Shown: one piece after another, positions 20,556 to 31,316 of the stretch
Numbering within the stretch: the first letter of the stretch is position 1
Layout of the letters: every line of letters begins with the position of its first letter
Assembly (NCBI RefSeq): GCF_002632485.1
Contig: NZ_NIBU01000012.1
Span: forward strand, 34,522-98,521
DNA length: 64,000 nucleotides
Reading direction: 5' to 3'
Source: Xenorhabdus innexi
GTDB taxonomy: Bacteria; Pseudomonadota; Gammaproteobacteria; Enterobacterales; Enterobacteriaceae
Notes under the pieces: model-generated
Database searches by the model: none
The model's input: only the letters and a program-made list of their open reading frames with translations
What the model was told of the DNA's origin: nothing
Program-made: the position numbers and the translations under genes

Positions 20556-20681
20556 TAAGCTCTGTGCCTAACAGCATGATTAGTGAAATTTAACTTTACT
20601 CTGGCGCATATCTATCAAGTGCGTTAGTCTCTCAGCGTTTGTCGGCGTGATGCCACTGATGATGGAACCGCATAAGCATCT

Positions 20682-23033
20682 ATGAATAAATGTTATCCCA
20701 CTTTGCTGGCCACGATGGTATGGGCAGCACTTTACAGTCAGCAGGCACACGCTGACCTTGCAGCACAATGTATGCTGGGCATCCCTGTCTACGACAAACC
20801 CATTATTACCGGGGACCCCAATCAGCTCCCGATTAATATTCAGTCTGATGACACCCGTGGTGAATACCCTACCTCAGTAGAGTTTGTCGGTAATGTCGAT
20901 ATCCAACAAGGAAATAAAACGCTGACAGCCGACAGGGTCAGATTTCAACAGACTGAAGATAAAGATCCTGTACGAACCCTTCATGCGGCAGGGAACGTCA
21001 GATATGATGACCCTCAGATAATTCTGAAAGGGCCACGCGCCTGGTCAAACTTAACCACAAAAGATACCGATGTGGAGCAGGGCAAGTACCAGATGGTCGG
21101 TCGTCAGGGACGCGGTAGTGCCGATAAAATGATGCTGCGCGGCGAGAACCGCTATACCATTCTGGATAATGGCGTGTTTACTTCCTGTCTGCCGGGTAAT
21201 GATAGCTGGAGCGTTATCGGTTCAGAAGTGATTCTGGATCGTCAGGAAGAAGTAGCGGAAATCTGGAATGCCCGTTTCCGCGTTGCGAATGTTCCGGTAT
21301 TTTATACTCCTTACCTGCAATTACCGATCGGTGATAAACGCCGCTCTGGTTTTTTGATCCCCAATGCCAGTTTTTCTAATAAAGACGGAATTCAGTTCCT
21401 TCTGCCTTATTACTGGAATATTGCACCGAATTACGATGCCACCATCACGCCACATCTGATCAGTAAACGCGGCCTTAAGCTGGATAATGAGTTCCGTTAC
21501 TTAACCAAAGCAGGCTCAGGTACCATCGCACTGGATTGGATCAAGAAAGATCGCCTGTATGCAGAAGATAAAGATTTTAATCTCAGACCTGAAAGGGATA
21601 GCAACAGCCGCTGGTTATTCTACCTGAACCACGGTGGTGTTATGAATCAGGTCTGGCGTTTCAGTGCCGATTACACCAAAGTCAGTGATCCGCACTATTT
21701 TACTGATTACAGCTCTCAGTACGGTACCAGTACCGATGGCTATGCTACGCAAAAATTCAGTATTGGTTATGCGCAACGGAACTGGAATGCCACGTTAACC
21801 ACTAAGCAGTTCCAGATCTTTACCGCCAGTGATACCAGAAAAGCATACCGTGCCACCCCTCAGTTAGACCTGAACTACTATAAAAATGATCTGGGGCCAT
21901 TTGATTTCCACACTTACGCACAATTCGCCAAATTTACCAGTGTCGGTAAGGATCAGCCGGATGCAACCCGCTGGCATGTGGAGCCTTCCATCAACCTGCC
22001 ACTTTCCAATGGCTGGGCGAGCCTCAACAATGAATTTAAGTTGATGGCTACCCATTACCAACAGGATATTCCTGCGGCGAAACATACCTCGGATTTGGAA
22101 AAATCGGTTAACCGCGTTCTGCCACAGTTTAAATCAGATGCACAAATGGTATTTGAACGTTCGATGTATTTTGAACCGGGTTTTACGCAGACACTGGAAC
22201 CTCGTATCCAGTATCTCTACGTTCCTTATAAGAATCAGAACAATATTTACGACTATGATTCTTCCCTGCTGCACGCCAGTTATACCGGCTTGTTCCGTGA
22301 TCGGTTCTTCAGCGGCCTGGACCGCATTTCATCAGCCAATCAGTTCACGAGCGGTATCACCACCCGTATCTATGATGAAGATTTAGTTGAACGTTTTAGT
22401 TTCTCTATAGGTCAAATTTATTACTTTGAAGCGCCGCGGGTTAAGGATATGGGTTCTTCTGAGGAATCACAGCGTCCTATTGATACCATTGATAATAAAA
22501 GAACCGGCTCTACAACCTGGGCTAGTGAGTTTGAGTGGAAAATCAACCCCTCCTGGGGCTTCAGAGGCGGGATGCAGTATGATACCCGCCTGAGTCAGGT
22601 CTCAATGGGGAATTCGGTAGTGGAATACCGCCGTGATGCCGACCGGCTGTTACAACTGAACTATCGCTTTGTTAATCACGATTATATCCGGGCTACCCTC
22701 AGTAACCCTCCGGCATATCAGCAGGGAATTTCTCAGGTAGGCGTGATAGGGAGCTGGCCGTTAACTGATCGCTGGGCATTAGTAGGAGCATATTACTACG
22801 ATACCAAAGAGAAACAGCCCGCCAGCAAAATGGTCGGTATGCAGTACAGTACCTGTTGTTGGGCTGTAAATGTCGGTTACGAACGTAAGATAATCAGCTG
22901 GAAAGACAACCAGAGTGAATATGATAATAAATGGTCACTTAATATTGAACTCCGTGGCTTAAGCAACAATCATAGTTTGGGTAGTCAGAAGATGCTTCAG
23001 CAAAGTATTTTGCCTTATCAGCGCGCCTTCTGA
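20682..23033 (+). CDS. lptD: LPS-assembly protein LptD
   Basis: Outer-membrane barrel that, with LptE, inserts lipopolysaccharide into the outer leaflet. 783 aa. Signal peptide residues 1-24 (ending QQAHA-D), an LptA-like beta-jellyroll domain (about 40-200, starting [20 protein letters not shown]) and a large C-terminal barrel. The four cysteines needed for inter-domain disulfides are present: AAQCMLG, TSCLPG and the paired CC in STCCWAVN. Followed by surA, whose product helps fold LptD. Confidence 0.97.
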   Translation: MNKCYPTLLATMVWAALYSQQAHADLAAQCMLGIPVYDKPIITGDPNQLPINIQSDDTRGEYPTSVEFVGNVDIQQGNKTLTADRVRFQQTEDKDPVRTLHAAGNVRYDDPQIILKGPRAWSNLTTKDTDVEQGKYQMVGRQGRGSADKMMLRGENRYTILDNGVFTSCLPGNDSWSVIGSEVILDRQEEVAEIWNARFRVANVPVFYTPYLQLPIGDKRRSGFLIPNASFSNKDGIQFLLPYYWNIAPNYDATITPHLISKRGLKLDNEFRYLTKAGSGTIALDWIKKDRLYAEDKDFNLRPERDSNSRWLFYLNHGGVMNQVWRFSADYTKVSDPHYFTDYSSQYGTSTDGYATQKFSIGYAQRNWNATLTTKQFQIFTASDTRKAYRATPQLDLNYYKNDLGPFDFHTYAQFAKFTSVGKDQPDATRWHVEPSINLPLSNGWASLNNEFKLMATHYQQDIPAAKHTSDLEKSVNRVLPQFKSDAQMVFERSMYFEPGFTQTLEPRIQYLYVPYKNQNNIYDYDSSLLHASYTGLFRDRFFSGLDRISSANQFTSGITTRIYDEDLVERFSFSIGQIYYFEAPRVKDMGSSEESQRPIDTIDNKRTGSTTWASEFEWKINPSWGFRGGMQYDTRLSQVSMGNSVVEYRRDADRLLQLNYRFVNHDYIRATLSNPPAYQQGISQVGVIGSWPLTDRWALVGAYYYDTKEKQPASKMVGMQYSTCCWAVNVGYERKIISWKDNQSEYDNKWSLNIELRGLSNNHSLGSQKMLQQSILPYQRAF

Positions 23034-23099
23034 TACCAATAAACAAAGTGTAAACACAATAACCCCGCTGTAAGGCGGGATTGATATGATGGGAAACAT

Positions 23100-24398
23100 A
23101 TGAAGAACTGGAGAACGCTCATTCTCGGGTTGATGTTTGCAATGAACACCGCCGTAGCAGCACCACAGGAACTCAATAAGGTTGCTGCTGTTGTTAATAA
23201 TGATGTCGTGCTGGAAAGTGATGTCAGCAACCTCTTAGAATCCGTTAAGAAAAACGCAAAGCTGTCTGGTCAGCAAGTACCGGATGAAAAAATATTACGC
23301 CACCAGATCCTTGAGCGTCTGATTATGGATGACATTGTCCTGCAAATGGCAAAGCAGATGCAGCTGACTATTCCCGATGCTACTGTGGATTCAACCATTG
23401 CAAACATTGCAGCAGAGAACCATATGACTCTTGCCCAGATGAAACAAAGTCTGGCGGCGGATGGTATGAGTTTTGATACTTATCGTAATCAAATCCGCAA
23501 AGAAATGCTGATTGCTGAAGTACGTAACAACGAAGTACGTCGTCGTGTTTCGATTCTGCCACAAGAAGTTGACTCTTTAGTTAATCAACTCAGCAGCCAT
23601 GAAAATCAGAATACTGAACTGAACATAAGTCAGATTCTGATCCCACTGCCGGAAAATCCGACTCACGCTCAGGTAGAGAAAGCAGAAGCTACCGTAAATA
23701 ATATCTTGTCTGACCTCAAAAAAGGCGGGGATTTCGGGAAACTGGCGATTGCTTATTCCAGCGATACGCAAGCCTTAAAAGGCGGTAATATGGGCTGGAA
23801 CAGGTTACAGGAACTGCCATCACTATTTGCTGAACAACTTCAGGTGGCTCAAAAAGGGCAGGTCGTTGGCCCAATCCGTTCCGGTGTTGGCTTCCATATC
23901 CTGAAAGTCAATGATATCCGTGGCGATAACGCTCCTGTTGCAGTTACAGAAGTCAACGCCCGCCATATTCTGCTGAAAACATCACCTGTAATGACGGATG
24001 AGCAGGCCCGCGACAAATTAAAACAGCTCCGGGAAGATATTTTAAGTGGCAAAACCACATTCGAGAACGCAGCAAAAGAGTACTCTGAAGATCCGGGGTC
24101 TGCTCTGCGTGGTGGCGAACTGGGTTGGAACATACCAAGTGCTTATGACCCTGCTTTCCGTGATGCTTTGGTTAAACTGCAAAAAGGCGAAATCAGCCAG
24201 CCGGTTCACTCCGCTTTCGGATGGCATTTGATTCAGTTAATTGATACCCGCAAAGTAGACAAAACGGATGCCGCACAGAAAGATCGTGCTTACAAGCTGC
24301 TGTTTAACCGTAAATTTAATGAAGAAGCGCAAACCTGGATGCAGGAATTACGCGCCTCTGCTTATGTGAAAATTTTAGATGGCAGCGATGCAAAATAA
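23100..24398 (+). CDS. surA: Periplasmic chaperone and prolyl isomerase SurA
   Basis: Periplasmic chaperone for outer-membrane proteins. 432 aa. Signal peptide residues 1-20 (ending AVAA-P), an N-terminal chaperone domain starting [17 protein letters not shown], and two parvulin domains: [14 protein letters not shown]... with [14 protein letters not shown], and [17 protein letters not shown] with [23 protein letters not shown]. Overlaps pdxA by 11 bp. Downstream of lptD as in E. coli. Confidence 0.97.
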   Translation: MKNWRTLILGLMFAMNTAVAAPQELNKVAAVVNNDVVLESDVSNLLESVKKNAKLSGQQVPDEKILRHQILERLIMDDIVLQMAKQMQLTIPDATVDSTIANIAAENHMTLAQMKQSLAADGMSFDTYRNQIRKEMLIAEVRNNEVRRRVSILPQEVDSLVNQLSSHENQNTELNISQILIPLPENPTHAQVEKAEATVNNILSDLKKGGDFGKLAIAYSSDTQALKGGNMGWNRLQELPSLFAEQLQVAQKGQVVGPIRSGVGFHILKVNDIRGDNAPVAVTEVNARHILLKTSPVMTDEQARDKLKQLREDILSGKTTFENAAKEYSEDPGSALRGGELGWNIPSAYDPAFRDALVKLQKGEISQPVHSAFGWHLIQLIDTRKVDKTDAAQKDRAYKLLFNRKFNEEAQTWMQELRASAYVKILDGSDAK

Positions 24399-25377
24399 AC
24401 CCATCATTATCACCCTCGGCGAACCAGCCGGGGTTGGCCCGGATTTGGTTATTGCCCTTGCCCAGTCTGAGTGGCCTGTTCAATTAGTTGTCTGTGCCGA
24501 TCCTGAGCTGATGCTCTCCCGTGCCCGGCAACTGAATCTGCCCCTGCAATTACAACCTTATTCTCCAGAACATTTATCTGGTTCACAAGCTGCCGGAACA
24601 CTGACTATTCTCCCTGTTTCTCTCCATACTCCGGCTGTTGCGGGGGAATTAAACCGGAAAAATGGTACTTATGTAACAGAAACACTGGCTAAAGCCTGCG
24701 ATGGTTGCTTAAGGGGTGAGTTTTCAGCATTGGTGACAGGCCCTGTACACAAAGGGGTTATCAATGATGCAGGCATAGCCTTCACCGGGCATACTGAATT
24801 TTTTGCCGATCACAGCCAGTGTTCACGCGTTGTTATGATGCTGGCGACAGAAGAATTACGGGTCGCTCTGGCAACAACCCATTTACCTATTCTGGATGTT
24901 CCCAACGCGATTACATTCGATTCTCTGCGGGAAGTGGTCACGATCCTTAACCATGATCTGAAAACTAAATTTGGTATCCCACGGCCTCATATCTATGTCT
25001 GCGGCCTTAATCCTCATGCCGGTGAGAACGGGCATATGGGACGTGAAGAGATAGATGTGATTATTCCGGCACTGGACAGCCTGAGAGCAGAAGGCATCTG
25101 GCTGGAAGGGCCGTTAGCTGCTGATACGCTGTTTCAGCCCAAATATCTGGATCATGCTGATGCCGTGCTTTCTATGTATCACGATCAAGGGCTGCCCGTG
25201 CTAAAATATCAGGGTTTTGGCAGAGCGGTGAATATCACTCTGGGGCTGCCATTCATCCGAACCTCTGTCGATCATGGCACCGCACTGGAGCTGGCAGGGA
25301 CAGGTCAAGCTGATGTGGGAAGTTTTATCACCGCATTGAATCTCGCAATTAAAATGATACAAAACAGTAATGAATAA
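24388..25377 (+). CDS. pdxA: 4-hydroxythreonine-4-phosphate dehydrogenase PdxA
   Basis: NAD-dependent enzyme of pyridoxal phosphate synthesis. 329 aa from the ATG at 24388 ([21 protein letters not shown]), chosen by alignment with E. coli; the frame also has an ATG at 24379. Metal-binding His residues are in [10 protein letters not shown] (about 137), [12 protein letters not shown] and [12 protein letters not shown]; the substrate region [13 protein letters not shown] is intact. Overlaps surA upstream and rsmA downstream (8 bp). Confidence 0.96.
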   Translation: MQNKPIIITLGEPAGVGPDLVIALAQSEWPVQLVVCADPELMLSRARQLNLPLQLQPYSPEHLSGSQAAGTLTILPVSLHTPAVAGELNRKNGTYVTETLAKACDGCLRGEFSALVTGPVHKGVINDAGIAFTGHTEFFADHSQCSRVVMMLATEELRVALATTHLPILDVPNAITFDSLREVVTILNHDLKTKFGIPRPHIYVCGLNPHAGENGHMGREEIDVIIPALDSLRAEGIWLEGPLAADTLFQPKYLDHADAVLSMYHDQGLPVLKYQGFGRAVNITLGLPFIRTSVDHGTALELAGTGQADVGSFITALNLAIKMIQNSNE

Positions 25378-26200
25378 TAAAGTCCACCAAGGGCACCATG
25401 CCCGTAAACGCTTCGGGCAAAATTTCTTAACCGACCAGTATGTTATTGATAGCATCGTGGATGCTATGAACCCACTGCCTGGGCAGGCTATGGTGGAAAT
25501 CGGGCCGGGTCTGGGAGCACTGACTGAACCGGTAGGCGAACGTCTGGATAAAATGACGGTGGTCGAACTTGACCGTGATCTGGCGGCTCGTTTGCACGTC
25601 CACCCAAAACTGAAAGATAAACTGACTATCATTCAGCAGGATGCCATGACCGTTGATTTTGGTGAGCTAGCCAAAGAACAGGGTCAGCCTCTGCGTGTAT
25701 TCGGCAACCTGCCATATAACATCTCTACTCCATTAATGTTTCATCTTTTCAGTTATACCGATGCTATTGCTGATATGAACTTTATGTTGCAGAAAGAAGT
25801 GGTTAACCGTCTTGTTGCAGGGCCGGGCAGTAAAGCTTACGGGCGTTTGAGTGTGATGGCGCAATACTACTGTCATGTAATGCCTGTTCTGGAAGTACCA
25901 CCCACTGCCTTTACTCCGGCTCCGAAAGTAGATTCTGCTATCGTGCGATTGATCCCTCATAAGGCAATGCCTTATCAGTCTATACCCAATCCTGTACAGG
26001 ATATCCGTATGCTGGCAAGGATCACTACGCAGGCATTTAATCAGCGTCGTAAAACTATCCGCAATAGTCTGAGTGACCTGTTTTCTCCTGAACAACTCTC
26101 TGATTTAGGCGTTGATCCGGGTACTCGGGCTGAAAATATTTCAGTTGCACAATACTGTAAGATGGCAAACTGGTTATCATCTCAACCTCAAACTGTCTGA
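25370..26200 (+). CDS. rsmA: 16S rRNA dimethyladenosine transferase RsmA (KsgA)
   Basis: Dimethylates A1518 and A1519 of 16S rRNA late in 30S assembly. 276 aa. SAM-binding motif [11 protein letters not shown] (about 41), acidic motif VVELDRDLA, and catalytic motif [13 protein letters not shown]. The N-terminal basic stretch [12 protein letters not shown] is typical. Fully conserved operon position between pdxA and apaG. Confidence 0.97.
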   Translation: MNNKVHQGHHARKRFGQNFLTDQYVIDSIVDAMNPLPGQAMVEIGPGLGALTEPVGERLDKMTVVELDRDLAARLHVHPKLKDKLTIIQQDAMTVDFGELAKEQGQPLRVFGNLPYNISTPLMFHLFSYTDAIADMNFMLQKEVVNRLVAGPGSKAYGRLSVMAQYYCHVMPVLEVPPTAFTPAPKVDSAIVRLIPHKAMPYQSIPNPVQDIRMLARITTQAFNQRRKTIRNSLSDLFSPEQLSDLGVDPGTRAENISVAQYCKMANWLSSQPQTV

Positions 26201-26235
26201 TTAACGAACATACGTTGCAGTAACAGGAGGCATTT

Positions 26236-26613
26236 ATGCTCAACGAACCAAGAGTTCATATTCAAGTTCAAAGCACTTACGTAGAAAGCCAGTCAGAACC
26301 GGAACGACTGCGTTTTGTGTTTTCTTATACAATATTAATTCGTAATCTTGGGCATTCCCCCGTGCAGCTCATCAGCCGTTACTGGCGTATTACCAACAGT
26401 AACGGTCATCAGACAGAAGTTCAGGGGGAAGGCGTTGTGGGAGAGCAACCGGTGATCGCCCCCGGGACAGAGTACCGCTACAGTAGCGGTGCTGTTCTGG
26501 AAACACCTTTGGGAACAATGGAAGGCCATTACGAGATGATTGATCATCTTGGTAACCCGTTCCGGGTTGCTATTCCGGTGTTCCGGCTGGCTATCCCGAC
26601 ACTGATAAATTAA
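26236..26613 (+). CDS. apaG: ApaG protein (DUF525)
   Basis: 125 aa single-domain protein with a fibronectin III-like beta sandwich. Conserved features: [41 protein letters not shown] and the glycine-rich [17 protein letters not shown]. The cellular role is not settled; the gene always accompanies apaH. AGGAGG lies 6-7 bases before the ATG. Only 2 bp separate it from apaH. Confidence 0.94.
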   Translation: MLNEPRVHIQVQSTYVESQSEPERLRFVFSYTILIRNLGHSPVQLISRYWRITNSNGHQTEVQGEGVVGEQPVIAPGTEYRYSSGAVLETPLGTMEGHYEMIDHLGNPFRVAIPVFRLAIPTLIN

Positions 26614-26615
26614 CG

Positions 26616-27452
26616 ATGGCTACATACCTTATCGGCGATATTCACGGCTGTTATCGCGAGCTGATTGCGCTCTTACAACAGGTCAATTTCGACCCTGACA
26701 ACGATACCTTGTGGCTGACGGGTGATTTAGTCGCCCGTGGCCCTGATTCTCTGGCTGTTCTGCGCTATGTTAAGCAATTGGGTTCCGCAGTCAGACTGGT
26801 TTTAGGCAATCATGATCTGCATCTTCTGGCTGTGTATAACAAAATCAGCCGTAATAAATCCAAAGACCTGTTGGATGAACTGCTTACTGCTCCTGATGTT
26901 GATGAACTGATTAACTGGCTGAGAAAACAACCGGTATTACAGATCGATGACGAACTGAAACTGATCATGACTCATGCAGGTCTGACCCCACAATGGGATC
27001 TGGAAACAGCCAGAATATGTGCCCGCGAAGTGGAAGCAATCCTGCGCAGTGACAGCTATCCCCTGTTTCTCAATGCCATGTATGGTGACATGCCTAATAA
27101 CTGGTCACCGCAATTAAGCGGATTGTCACGATTACGCTATAGCACCAACGTACTGACACGGATGCGTTACTGTTTTCCGAATGGTCAGCTGGATATGATT
27201 TGCAAATCCAAGCCGGAAAATGCACCGGCTCCGCTAAAGCCCTGGTTTGAGCTGCCACGAAAAATTTCAGATGATTATTCCATTGCATTTGGTCACTGGG
27301 CAGCACTGGAGGGACGCGGAACACCTGCTGATATTTATGCTTTGGATACAGGCTGTTGCTGGGGTGGAAAACTGACTCTTTTACGTTGGGAAGACAAACA
27401 GTATTTCAGTCAGCCATCATTTATTACGCATACAGATGATTCAGATTCGTAA
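26616..27452 (+). CDS. apaH: Bis(5'-nucleosyl)-tetraphosphatase, symmetrical (ApaH)
   Basis: Hydrolyses Ap4A to two ADP and removes Np4 caps from RNA; relates to stress metabolism. 278 aa. Metallophosphatase motifs [42 protein letters not shown] and FGHWAALEG are all present. Last gene of the lptD-surA-pdxA-rsmA-apaG-apaH group, followed by a terminator at 27472. Confidence 0.97.
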   Translation: MATYLIGDIHGCYRELIALLQQVNFDPDNDTLWLTGDLVARGPDSLAVLRYVKQLGSAVRLVLGNHDLHLLAVYNKISRNKSKDLLDELLTAPDVDELINWLRKQPVLQIDDELKLIMTHAGLTPQWDLETARICAREVEAILRSDSYPLFLNAMYGDMPNNWSPQLSGLSRLRYSTNVLTRMRYCFPNGQLDMICKSKPENAPAPLKPWFELPRKISDDYSIAFGHWAALEGRGTPADIYALDTGCCWGGKLTLLRWEDKQYFSQPSFITHTDDSDS

Positions 27453-27471
27453 TCTTTAACCCCATGATTCA

Positions 27472-27495
27472 GGAGTGTCTGCCGACACTCCGTTT
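27472..27495 (+). terminator. Intrinsic terminator after apaH
   Basis: GGAGTGTC (27472-27479) and GACACTCC (27484-27491) form a perfect 8-bp stem with a TGCC loop, followed by GTTTCT. It sits between the convergent apaH and folA genes. Confidence 0.75.
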
Positions 27496-27520
27496 CTCAG
27501 ACCTGACAGGTTAAAGATAA

Positions 27521-28006
27521 TTACTGGCGTTTTTCCAGAATTTCAAAACAGTAGCTGTGTGAATTGCGCTCATCGGCATCGTGATATTCAGTAAAAACCG
27601 AACTCCACTGATCGGGTTCATAATCAGGAAAATGGGTATCACCAATCACTTCTGCATCAATATGAGTCAGATACATCCGGTTGGCCAGCGGAATAAACTG
27701 CTCATAAATTTTACCACCGCCTATCACCATGATTTCCCCGACATCACCTGCCACAGCCAGAGCTTCTTCGACAGAGCTTACCCAGGTTACACGATCATCG
27801 CTGCCTGGCTGGCGGCTGATGACGATATTCAGACGCTCCGGCAATGGACGGCCAATTGACTCATAGGTGACCCTTCCCATCACAACCGGTTTTCCGAGTG
27901 TATTACGTTTAAACCAGGCTAAATCACCCGGAACAGTCCACGGCATAGCATTATCCAGACCAATAACCCGATCCATCGCCATCGCAGCAATCAAGCTGAT
28001 ATTCAT
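27521..28006 (-). CDS. folA: Dihydrofolate reductase
   Basis: NADPH-dependent reduction of dihydrofolate to tetrahydrofolate; trimethoprim target. 161 aa. Conserved active-site residues: [22 protein letters not shown] with the Asp/Trp region, [15 protein letters not shown], and the NADPH loop [13 protein letters not shown]. Met at the position of E. coli Met20 is retained (NAMPW). Convergent with apaH as in E. coli; upstream the E. coli neighbour kefC is replaced by the AT-rich patch. Confidence 0.97.
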   Translation of the reverse strand: MNISLIAAMAMDRVIGLDNAMPWTVPGDLAWFKRNTLGKPVVMGRVTYESIGRPLPERLNIVISRQPGSDDRVTWVSSVEEALAVAGDVGEIMVIGGGKIYEQFIPLANRMYLTHIDAEVIGDTHFPDYEPDQWSSVFTEYHDADERNSHSYCFEILEKRQ

Positions 28007-28047
28007 TAAAAGTCACCTTACAGGCAAGTAGTATGAAAATTGCGGAC

Positions 28048-28076
28048 ACTATACGGAAAGGGGTAGTGACAGTCGA
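28048..28076 (-). promoter_or_regulatory. Probable folA promoter
   Basis: On the minus strand TCGACT (28076-28071) and TATAGT (28053-28048) are spaced 17 bp and start about 42 bp upstream of the folA ATG. Read by eye. Confidence 0.5.
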
Positions 28077-28255
28077 TAAGATTAGCCATTTGTTCAGAAC
28101 AAATAATGAATTTGTATGTGTGATTTGACCAGCACTTACACATTAACTCGTCACTTAAATACAATAAAAGCCAAAAAAACATATCATTGAGTTCAGGCTA
28201 TAAGTTCCGCTAACCTCAACTCTGTTTAAACACAGCGATTCATGGGATATAAGAT

Positions 28256-28990
28256 TTACCTCCTTATACCATCCAGTAAGCTAGCCACCCCTGCTACCGG
28301 GCTAGCTTTTTCTTCTTGCGTAATATAGTTTTTCCATAGATCATCTATGTCGTTTTCCCAAGGTGGGGAAGTAGGCTTACCATAGATCCAAAATTGAACC
28401 TTATTAGATATGTTGGGATTACTTCTGTTTCTATAGAGGAATCTCAATTCTCTTCCCGTGATATTAGTATCAAGTTTATAAACAACTTTATCGTACTCTA
28501 TATCATCAAGTATGAAATGTACGTCTTTCGCAATTTCTTGATCATTATTTTCACATATAAATGATAATGCTCCTTTACATTTCCTCCCTAAATAACAGCG
28601 GTTATACTCAAAATCTTCCAAAACAGTCTTGTACTTTGGGTTATTGCCTAAATGTGATGCCAGAGCTTTTTTATATTTTCCTAAATGTTTAGATTTATTA
28701 TATTCTAATTTCTGGTTAAATCGCCCAATTGCATTGGTATATTTACTTTCAACAAATTCATTTCTATTAATTCTTTTTTTTATATATATATCCGTAGTTA
28801 TACCACGAAATATTTCCGCAAGAGTTAGGTATTGGTCAATGTATATAGGAGGATAACCGCCCTTGTTAAAATGAGATTTGGCTTTTGAAAAAAAAGGATT
28901 TTTATCAACATATCTAGCTCTAACATCCGCTAAACCAAAAATCAAATCACCAACTTCAAACTCTGTTTTAAAAAGTCCTGAAAATGGCAT
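28256..28990 (-). CDS. Uncharacterised AT-rich gene, 244 aa
   Basis: I do not recognise this protein. It is cytosolic-looking: no signal peptide or membrane helix, rich in Lys, Asn, Tyr and Ile. Sequence landmarks are FGLADVRARYVDKNPFF near residue 20, a basic middle NQKLEYNKSKHLGKYKKAL, CYLGRKCKGALSF near 135, and a C-terminal block ITGRELRFLYRNR ... VQFWIYGKPTSPPWE. Its low GC compared with folA and ftsP suggests horizontal gain. Standing next to an orphan BrnA antitoxin, it may belong to an accessory island. ATG 28990 has GGAGAA (in gaggagaaaa) shortly upstream. Confidence 0.65.
   Translation of the reverse strand: MPFSGLFKTEFEVGDLIFGLADVRARYVDKNPFFSKAKSHFNKGGYPPIYIDQYLTLAEIFRGITTDIYIKKRINRNEFVESKYTNAIGRFNQKLEYNKSKHLGKYKKALASHLGNNPKYKTVLEDFEYNRCYLGRKCKGALSFICENNDQEIAKDVHFILDDIEYDKVVYKLDTNITGRELRFLYRNRSNPNISNKVQFWIYGKPTSPPWENDIDDLWKNYITQEEKASPVAGVASLLDGIRR
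28278..28311 (+). terminator. Terminator-like hairpin inside the 3' end of the unknown gene (antisense)
   Basis: AAGCTAGCC (28278-28286) pairs perfectly with GGCTAGCTT (28300-28308) and runs into TTTTT on the plus strand. It lies within the last 20 codons of the minus-strand gene, so it can stop plus-strand transcription coming from the folA side. Confidence 0.55.
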
Positions 28991-29294
28991 GTTTTTCTCC
29001 TCAAGCTCATTAATGGAATTAAAAAATCATGTTGAGATATCCCTATAGAATGAATTTATCTGATAAAACCAGAACACATATAATAATAAATCGACTATTA
29101 CCTGTTATCCAGACAACATTTGTAATATTTTAATAAACAAACTAAATAAAATTATAAATATGAGTGTTATTCATATGGTTACAGTAAATTATCATTATAA
29201 TAAACCAATTAATTTTATTGCATTACTCAATAATAAAATATTTATTATGAACATCTGACTATCGGAGATCTGATCTTATTGAAATAATAACATT
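28991..29294. other. AT-rich spacer without a gene
   Basis: 304 bp of very AT-rich sequence between the divergent unknown gene and the BrnA-like gene. I see no credible ORF and, specifically, no remnant of a BrnT toxin. Several A/T runs could act as promoters for both genes. Confidence 0.6.
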
Positions 29295-29588
29295 ATGAGA
29301 ATAATTCCATATAAACGAAACGAGCTACCGCTTCTGACCAAAAAACGTGAACACGAACTCAAGGCACTATCTGATAGTGATATTAACTACAGTGACATTG
29401 CACCGTTAGATGATAGCTTCTGGAAACAAGCAGAGCGGGAACGTTTCTACCGTCCGGTAAAAATACAGGCATCAGTCAGAATTGATGCCGATGTATTGGC
29501 CTGGCTTAAACAGCCGGGAAAAGGTTATCAGACAAGGCTAAATGCTATCTTACGTGAAGCTATGATGTGTGACTTACAGCGAAAATAA
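29295..29588 (+). CDS. BrnA-family antitoxin without a visible BrnT partner
   Basis: 97 aa. The C-terminal half matches BrnA antitoxins (COG3514 as recalled): DDSFWKQAERERFYRPVKIQASVRIDADVLAWLKQPGKGYQTRLNAILREAM, a ribbon-helix-helix DNA-binding fold (quoted parts at about residues 43-92). The first half KRNELPLLTKKREHELKALSDSDINYSDI is also typical. BrnA normally follows brnT and represses the pair; here no brnT is found within 300 bp on either side. No strong ribosome site precedes the ATG. Confidence 0.8.
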   Translation: MRIIPYKRNELPLLTKKREHELKALSDSDINYSDIAPLDDSFWKQAERERFYRPVKIQASVRIDADVLAWLKQPGKGYQTRLNAILREAMMCDLQRK

Positions 29589-29598
29589 TCACCCATTG

Positions 29599-29617
29599 GC
29601 CTGCAAATGCAGGCTTA
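29599..29617 (+). terminator. Short hairpin between brnA-like gene and ftsP
   Basis: GCCTGC (29599-29604), loop AAAT, GCAGGC (29609-29614), then TTATTA. Sits in the 29-bp space between convergent genes. Confidence 0.6.
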
Positions 29618-31042
29618 TTACATCCCTGCCGGAGTCACAACCAATTGCCCTGCCACGCCACGATCAGCCCATTCCAGAATCTGGCTGTAATACATAAAAG
29701 GATAACGTTTATAGGATGGCTGCATCATATTGACCAATAATTCGGTTCTGCCATCCACCCACACGGTATCTTTCCAGCCGTAGTCCTGTGGCTCAGGGCG
29801 TACCCCGTTGTGATTGATCACTTTGAATCTGACCCCTTCGATATGAAAAGGCTGCGGAATCGATGTGGTGACTACCCAGCGCTCCCATGCTCCCTGATAG
29901 CTGTTAGTGTCAATTCGGTTTGGGTTCAGTAGTGCTCCATTGATGCCCTGAGTCTCATCCCCTAACACAATTTGTCGGGTGCGAATTGAGGAATCAATGT
30001 CTGTCGTATCAGCCACCAGCTGAGAAGGCAGAGCTTCTGTGACCAGAGGCAGTAATCCGCCTGATTTAATCGTCAGAACATTTGTTGAGTGTAACTTATT
30101 TGATGGCTCAAACAGCCCTTTCAGACGATCAATCATCCCGGCAGATTCTCCTGCCGTAATAACAACACTCTCTGCTTTTGACATATCAATCAGAACTTCA
30201 CGACGCTCTCCCGGTGCCAGTGAAAGTGTCTGAACGGCTATCGGCGCTGGCAATAAGCCCTGATCAGTTGCAATCATGTAGAAAGGCCTGCCATCACTAA
30301 GCTGTAACTGGAAACGGCGGGCATTGGCGGCATTCAACAGGCGTAGCCTGATCCACCCTTTAGCAACTTCAATGAACGGGTTTTCAACCCCGTTAATAAC
30401 CAGCGTGTTACCAAGAAACCCCTGACTGGCAGAAACCTTGTCGTAGCGGGGAGTACCAAAATTATCCAACCGCTTGTCCTGCAAAATAACCGGAAAATCA
30501 TCGACGCCATAATTTATGGGTAAAGGCAGAGTACGACTGCTTTCATCTTCCACCAGCCACATCCCTGCTAATCCCGCATAAACCTGTTCCGCCATTCGGT
30601 TTGGTGTATTGGCATGATACCAACATGTTGCTGCTGGCTGATTAATAGGAATAACAGGAGACCAGCTTCCGTGGGCTGAAATAAGACGTGATGCCCCTCC
30701 CATCAGAGTTCCGGGAACCTGTAACCCGCTGACAGTCATTGAAACCGGCTCTGACAGGCGGTTACTGTATATCAGTTTGACGTTATCCCCTTTACGGACA
30801 CGAATGGTCGGCCCCAGATAAAGCCCATTGATGCCCCATACTGATGCCTTATTCTGCCCGTCGAAAGACCAACTGGCTCTCTGGAGAGCTAAAAACAGAG
30901 GCTGACCACCGCGGGATTCCAGTAAGGGGGGAATGGGTAATGCTATTTGTTGACCTTTATCAGCTTGAACAGCAAAAGGGAGCACTCCTAAACATACTGC
31001 TAAACCAGATGCCTGAATAAATTGGCGCCGACTTAGTGACAT
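29618..31042 (-). CDS. ftsP: Cell division protein FtsP (SufI)
   Basis: Periplasmic multicopper-oxidase-like protein that protects the divisome under stress (known for E. coli). 474 aa from the ATG at 31042 (MSLSRRQFIQASG), which places the twin-arginine motif at the N-terminus; a frame extension to 31111 would bury it. Three cupredoxin domains follow, with SVWGINGLYLGPTIRVRKGD in the first and HIEGVRFKVINHNG in the last. Most copper-ligand His residues of true oxidases are missing, as expected for FtsP. Tat export inferred from SRRQF. Confidence 0.93.
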   Translation of the reverse strand: MSLSRRQFIQASGLAVCLGVLPFAVQADKGQQIALPIPPLLESRGGQPLFLALQRASWSFDGQNKASVWGINGLYLGPTIRVRKGDNVKLIYSNRLSEPVSMTVSGLQVPGTLMGGASRLISAHGSWSPVIPINQPAATCWYHANTPNRMAEQVYAGLAGMWLVEDESSRTLPLPINYGVDDFPVILQDKRLDNFGTPRYDKVSASQGFLGNTLVINGVENPFIEVAKGWIRLRLLNAANARRFQLQLSDGRPFYMIATDQGLLPAPIAVQTLSLAPGERREVLIDMSKAESVVITAGESAGMIDRLKGLFEPSNKLHSTNVLTIKSGGLLPLVTEALPSQLVADTTDIDSSIRTRQIVLGDETQGINGALLNPNRIDTNSYQGAWERWVVTTSIPQPFHIEGVRFKVINHNGVRPEPQDYGWKDTVWVDGRTELLVNMMQPSYKRYPFMYYSQILEWADRGVAGQLVVTPAGM

Positions 31043-31107
31043 ATTTTCTCCACGGCAGGAATAAGCACCACGAAAAGAAAGAATAGCTGCCCAAATTGAG
31101 TGCTTAT

Positions 31108-31150
31108 CCATACCTAATTAATTTCAAATTACATCGCGGCGGAATTAGAT
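31108..31150. repeat. Fragment of an interspersed palindromic repeat
   Basis: ATACCTAATTAATTTCAAAT followed by TACATCGCGGCGG resembles the segment at 7801-7835 (ATACCTAATGGATTTAGAAT then TGCATCCCGGCGG). Both look like decayed ends of the family also seen at 34431 and 42366. Confidence 0.55.
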
Positions 31151-31316
31151 ATATATCTTATCGATTGCGTTTAATAAAAAACGTTAATTTATTAAAAAGC
31201 AATCATATCGCGAACAGGGGATAAATTCTAAAACTATCTTAAATTTATAGCCAGAATTCATCCCCGTATCAGAAAGGGATACTCCATAAAAATAGAGTAA
31301 TTTATTTTTAATTCAA

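Noticed and set aside
23849..24133. Minus-strand frame within surA
   Set aside because: Shadow of surA, which is full length with all expected motifs.
28629..28856. 75-codon plus-strand hydrophobic frame
   Set aside because: Antisense of the Lys/Asn-rich 244-aa gene; composition is explained by that gene.
29618..31111. Longer N-terminus for FtsP starting at 31111
   Set aside because: It would place 23 residues before the twin-arginine signal; the ATG at 31042 has a ribosome site and matches the family.
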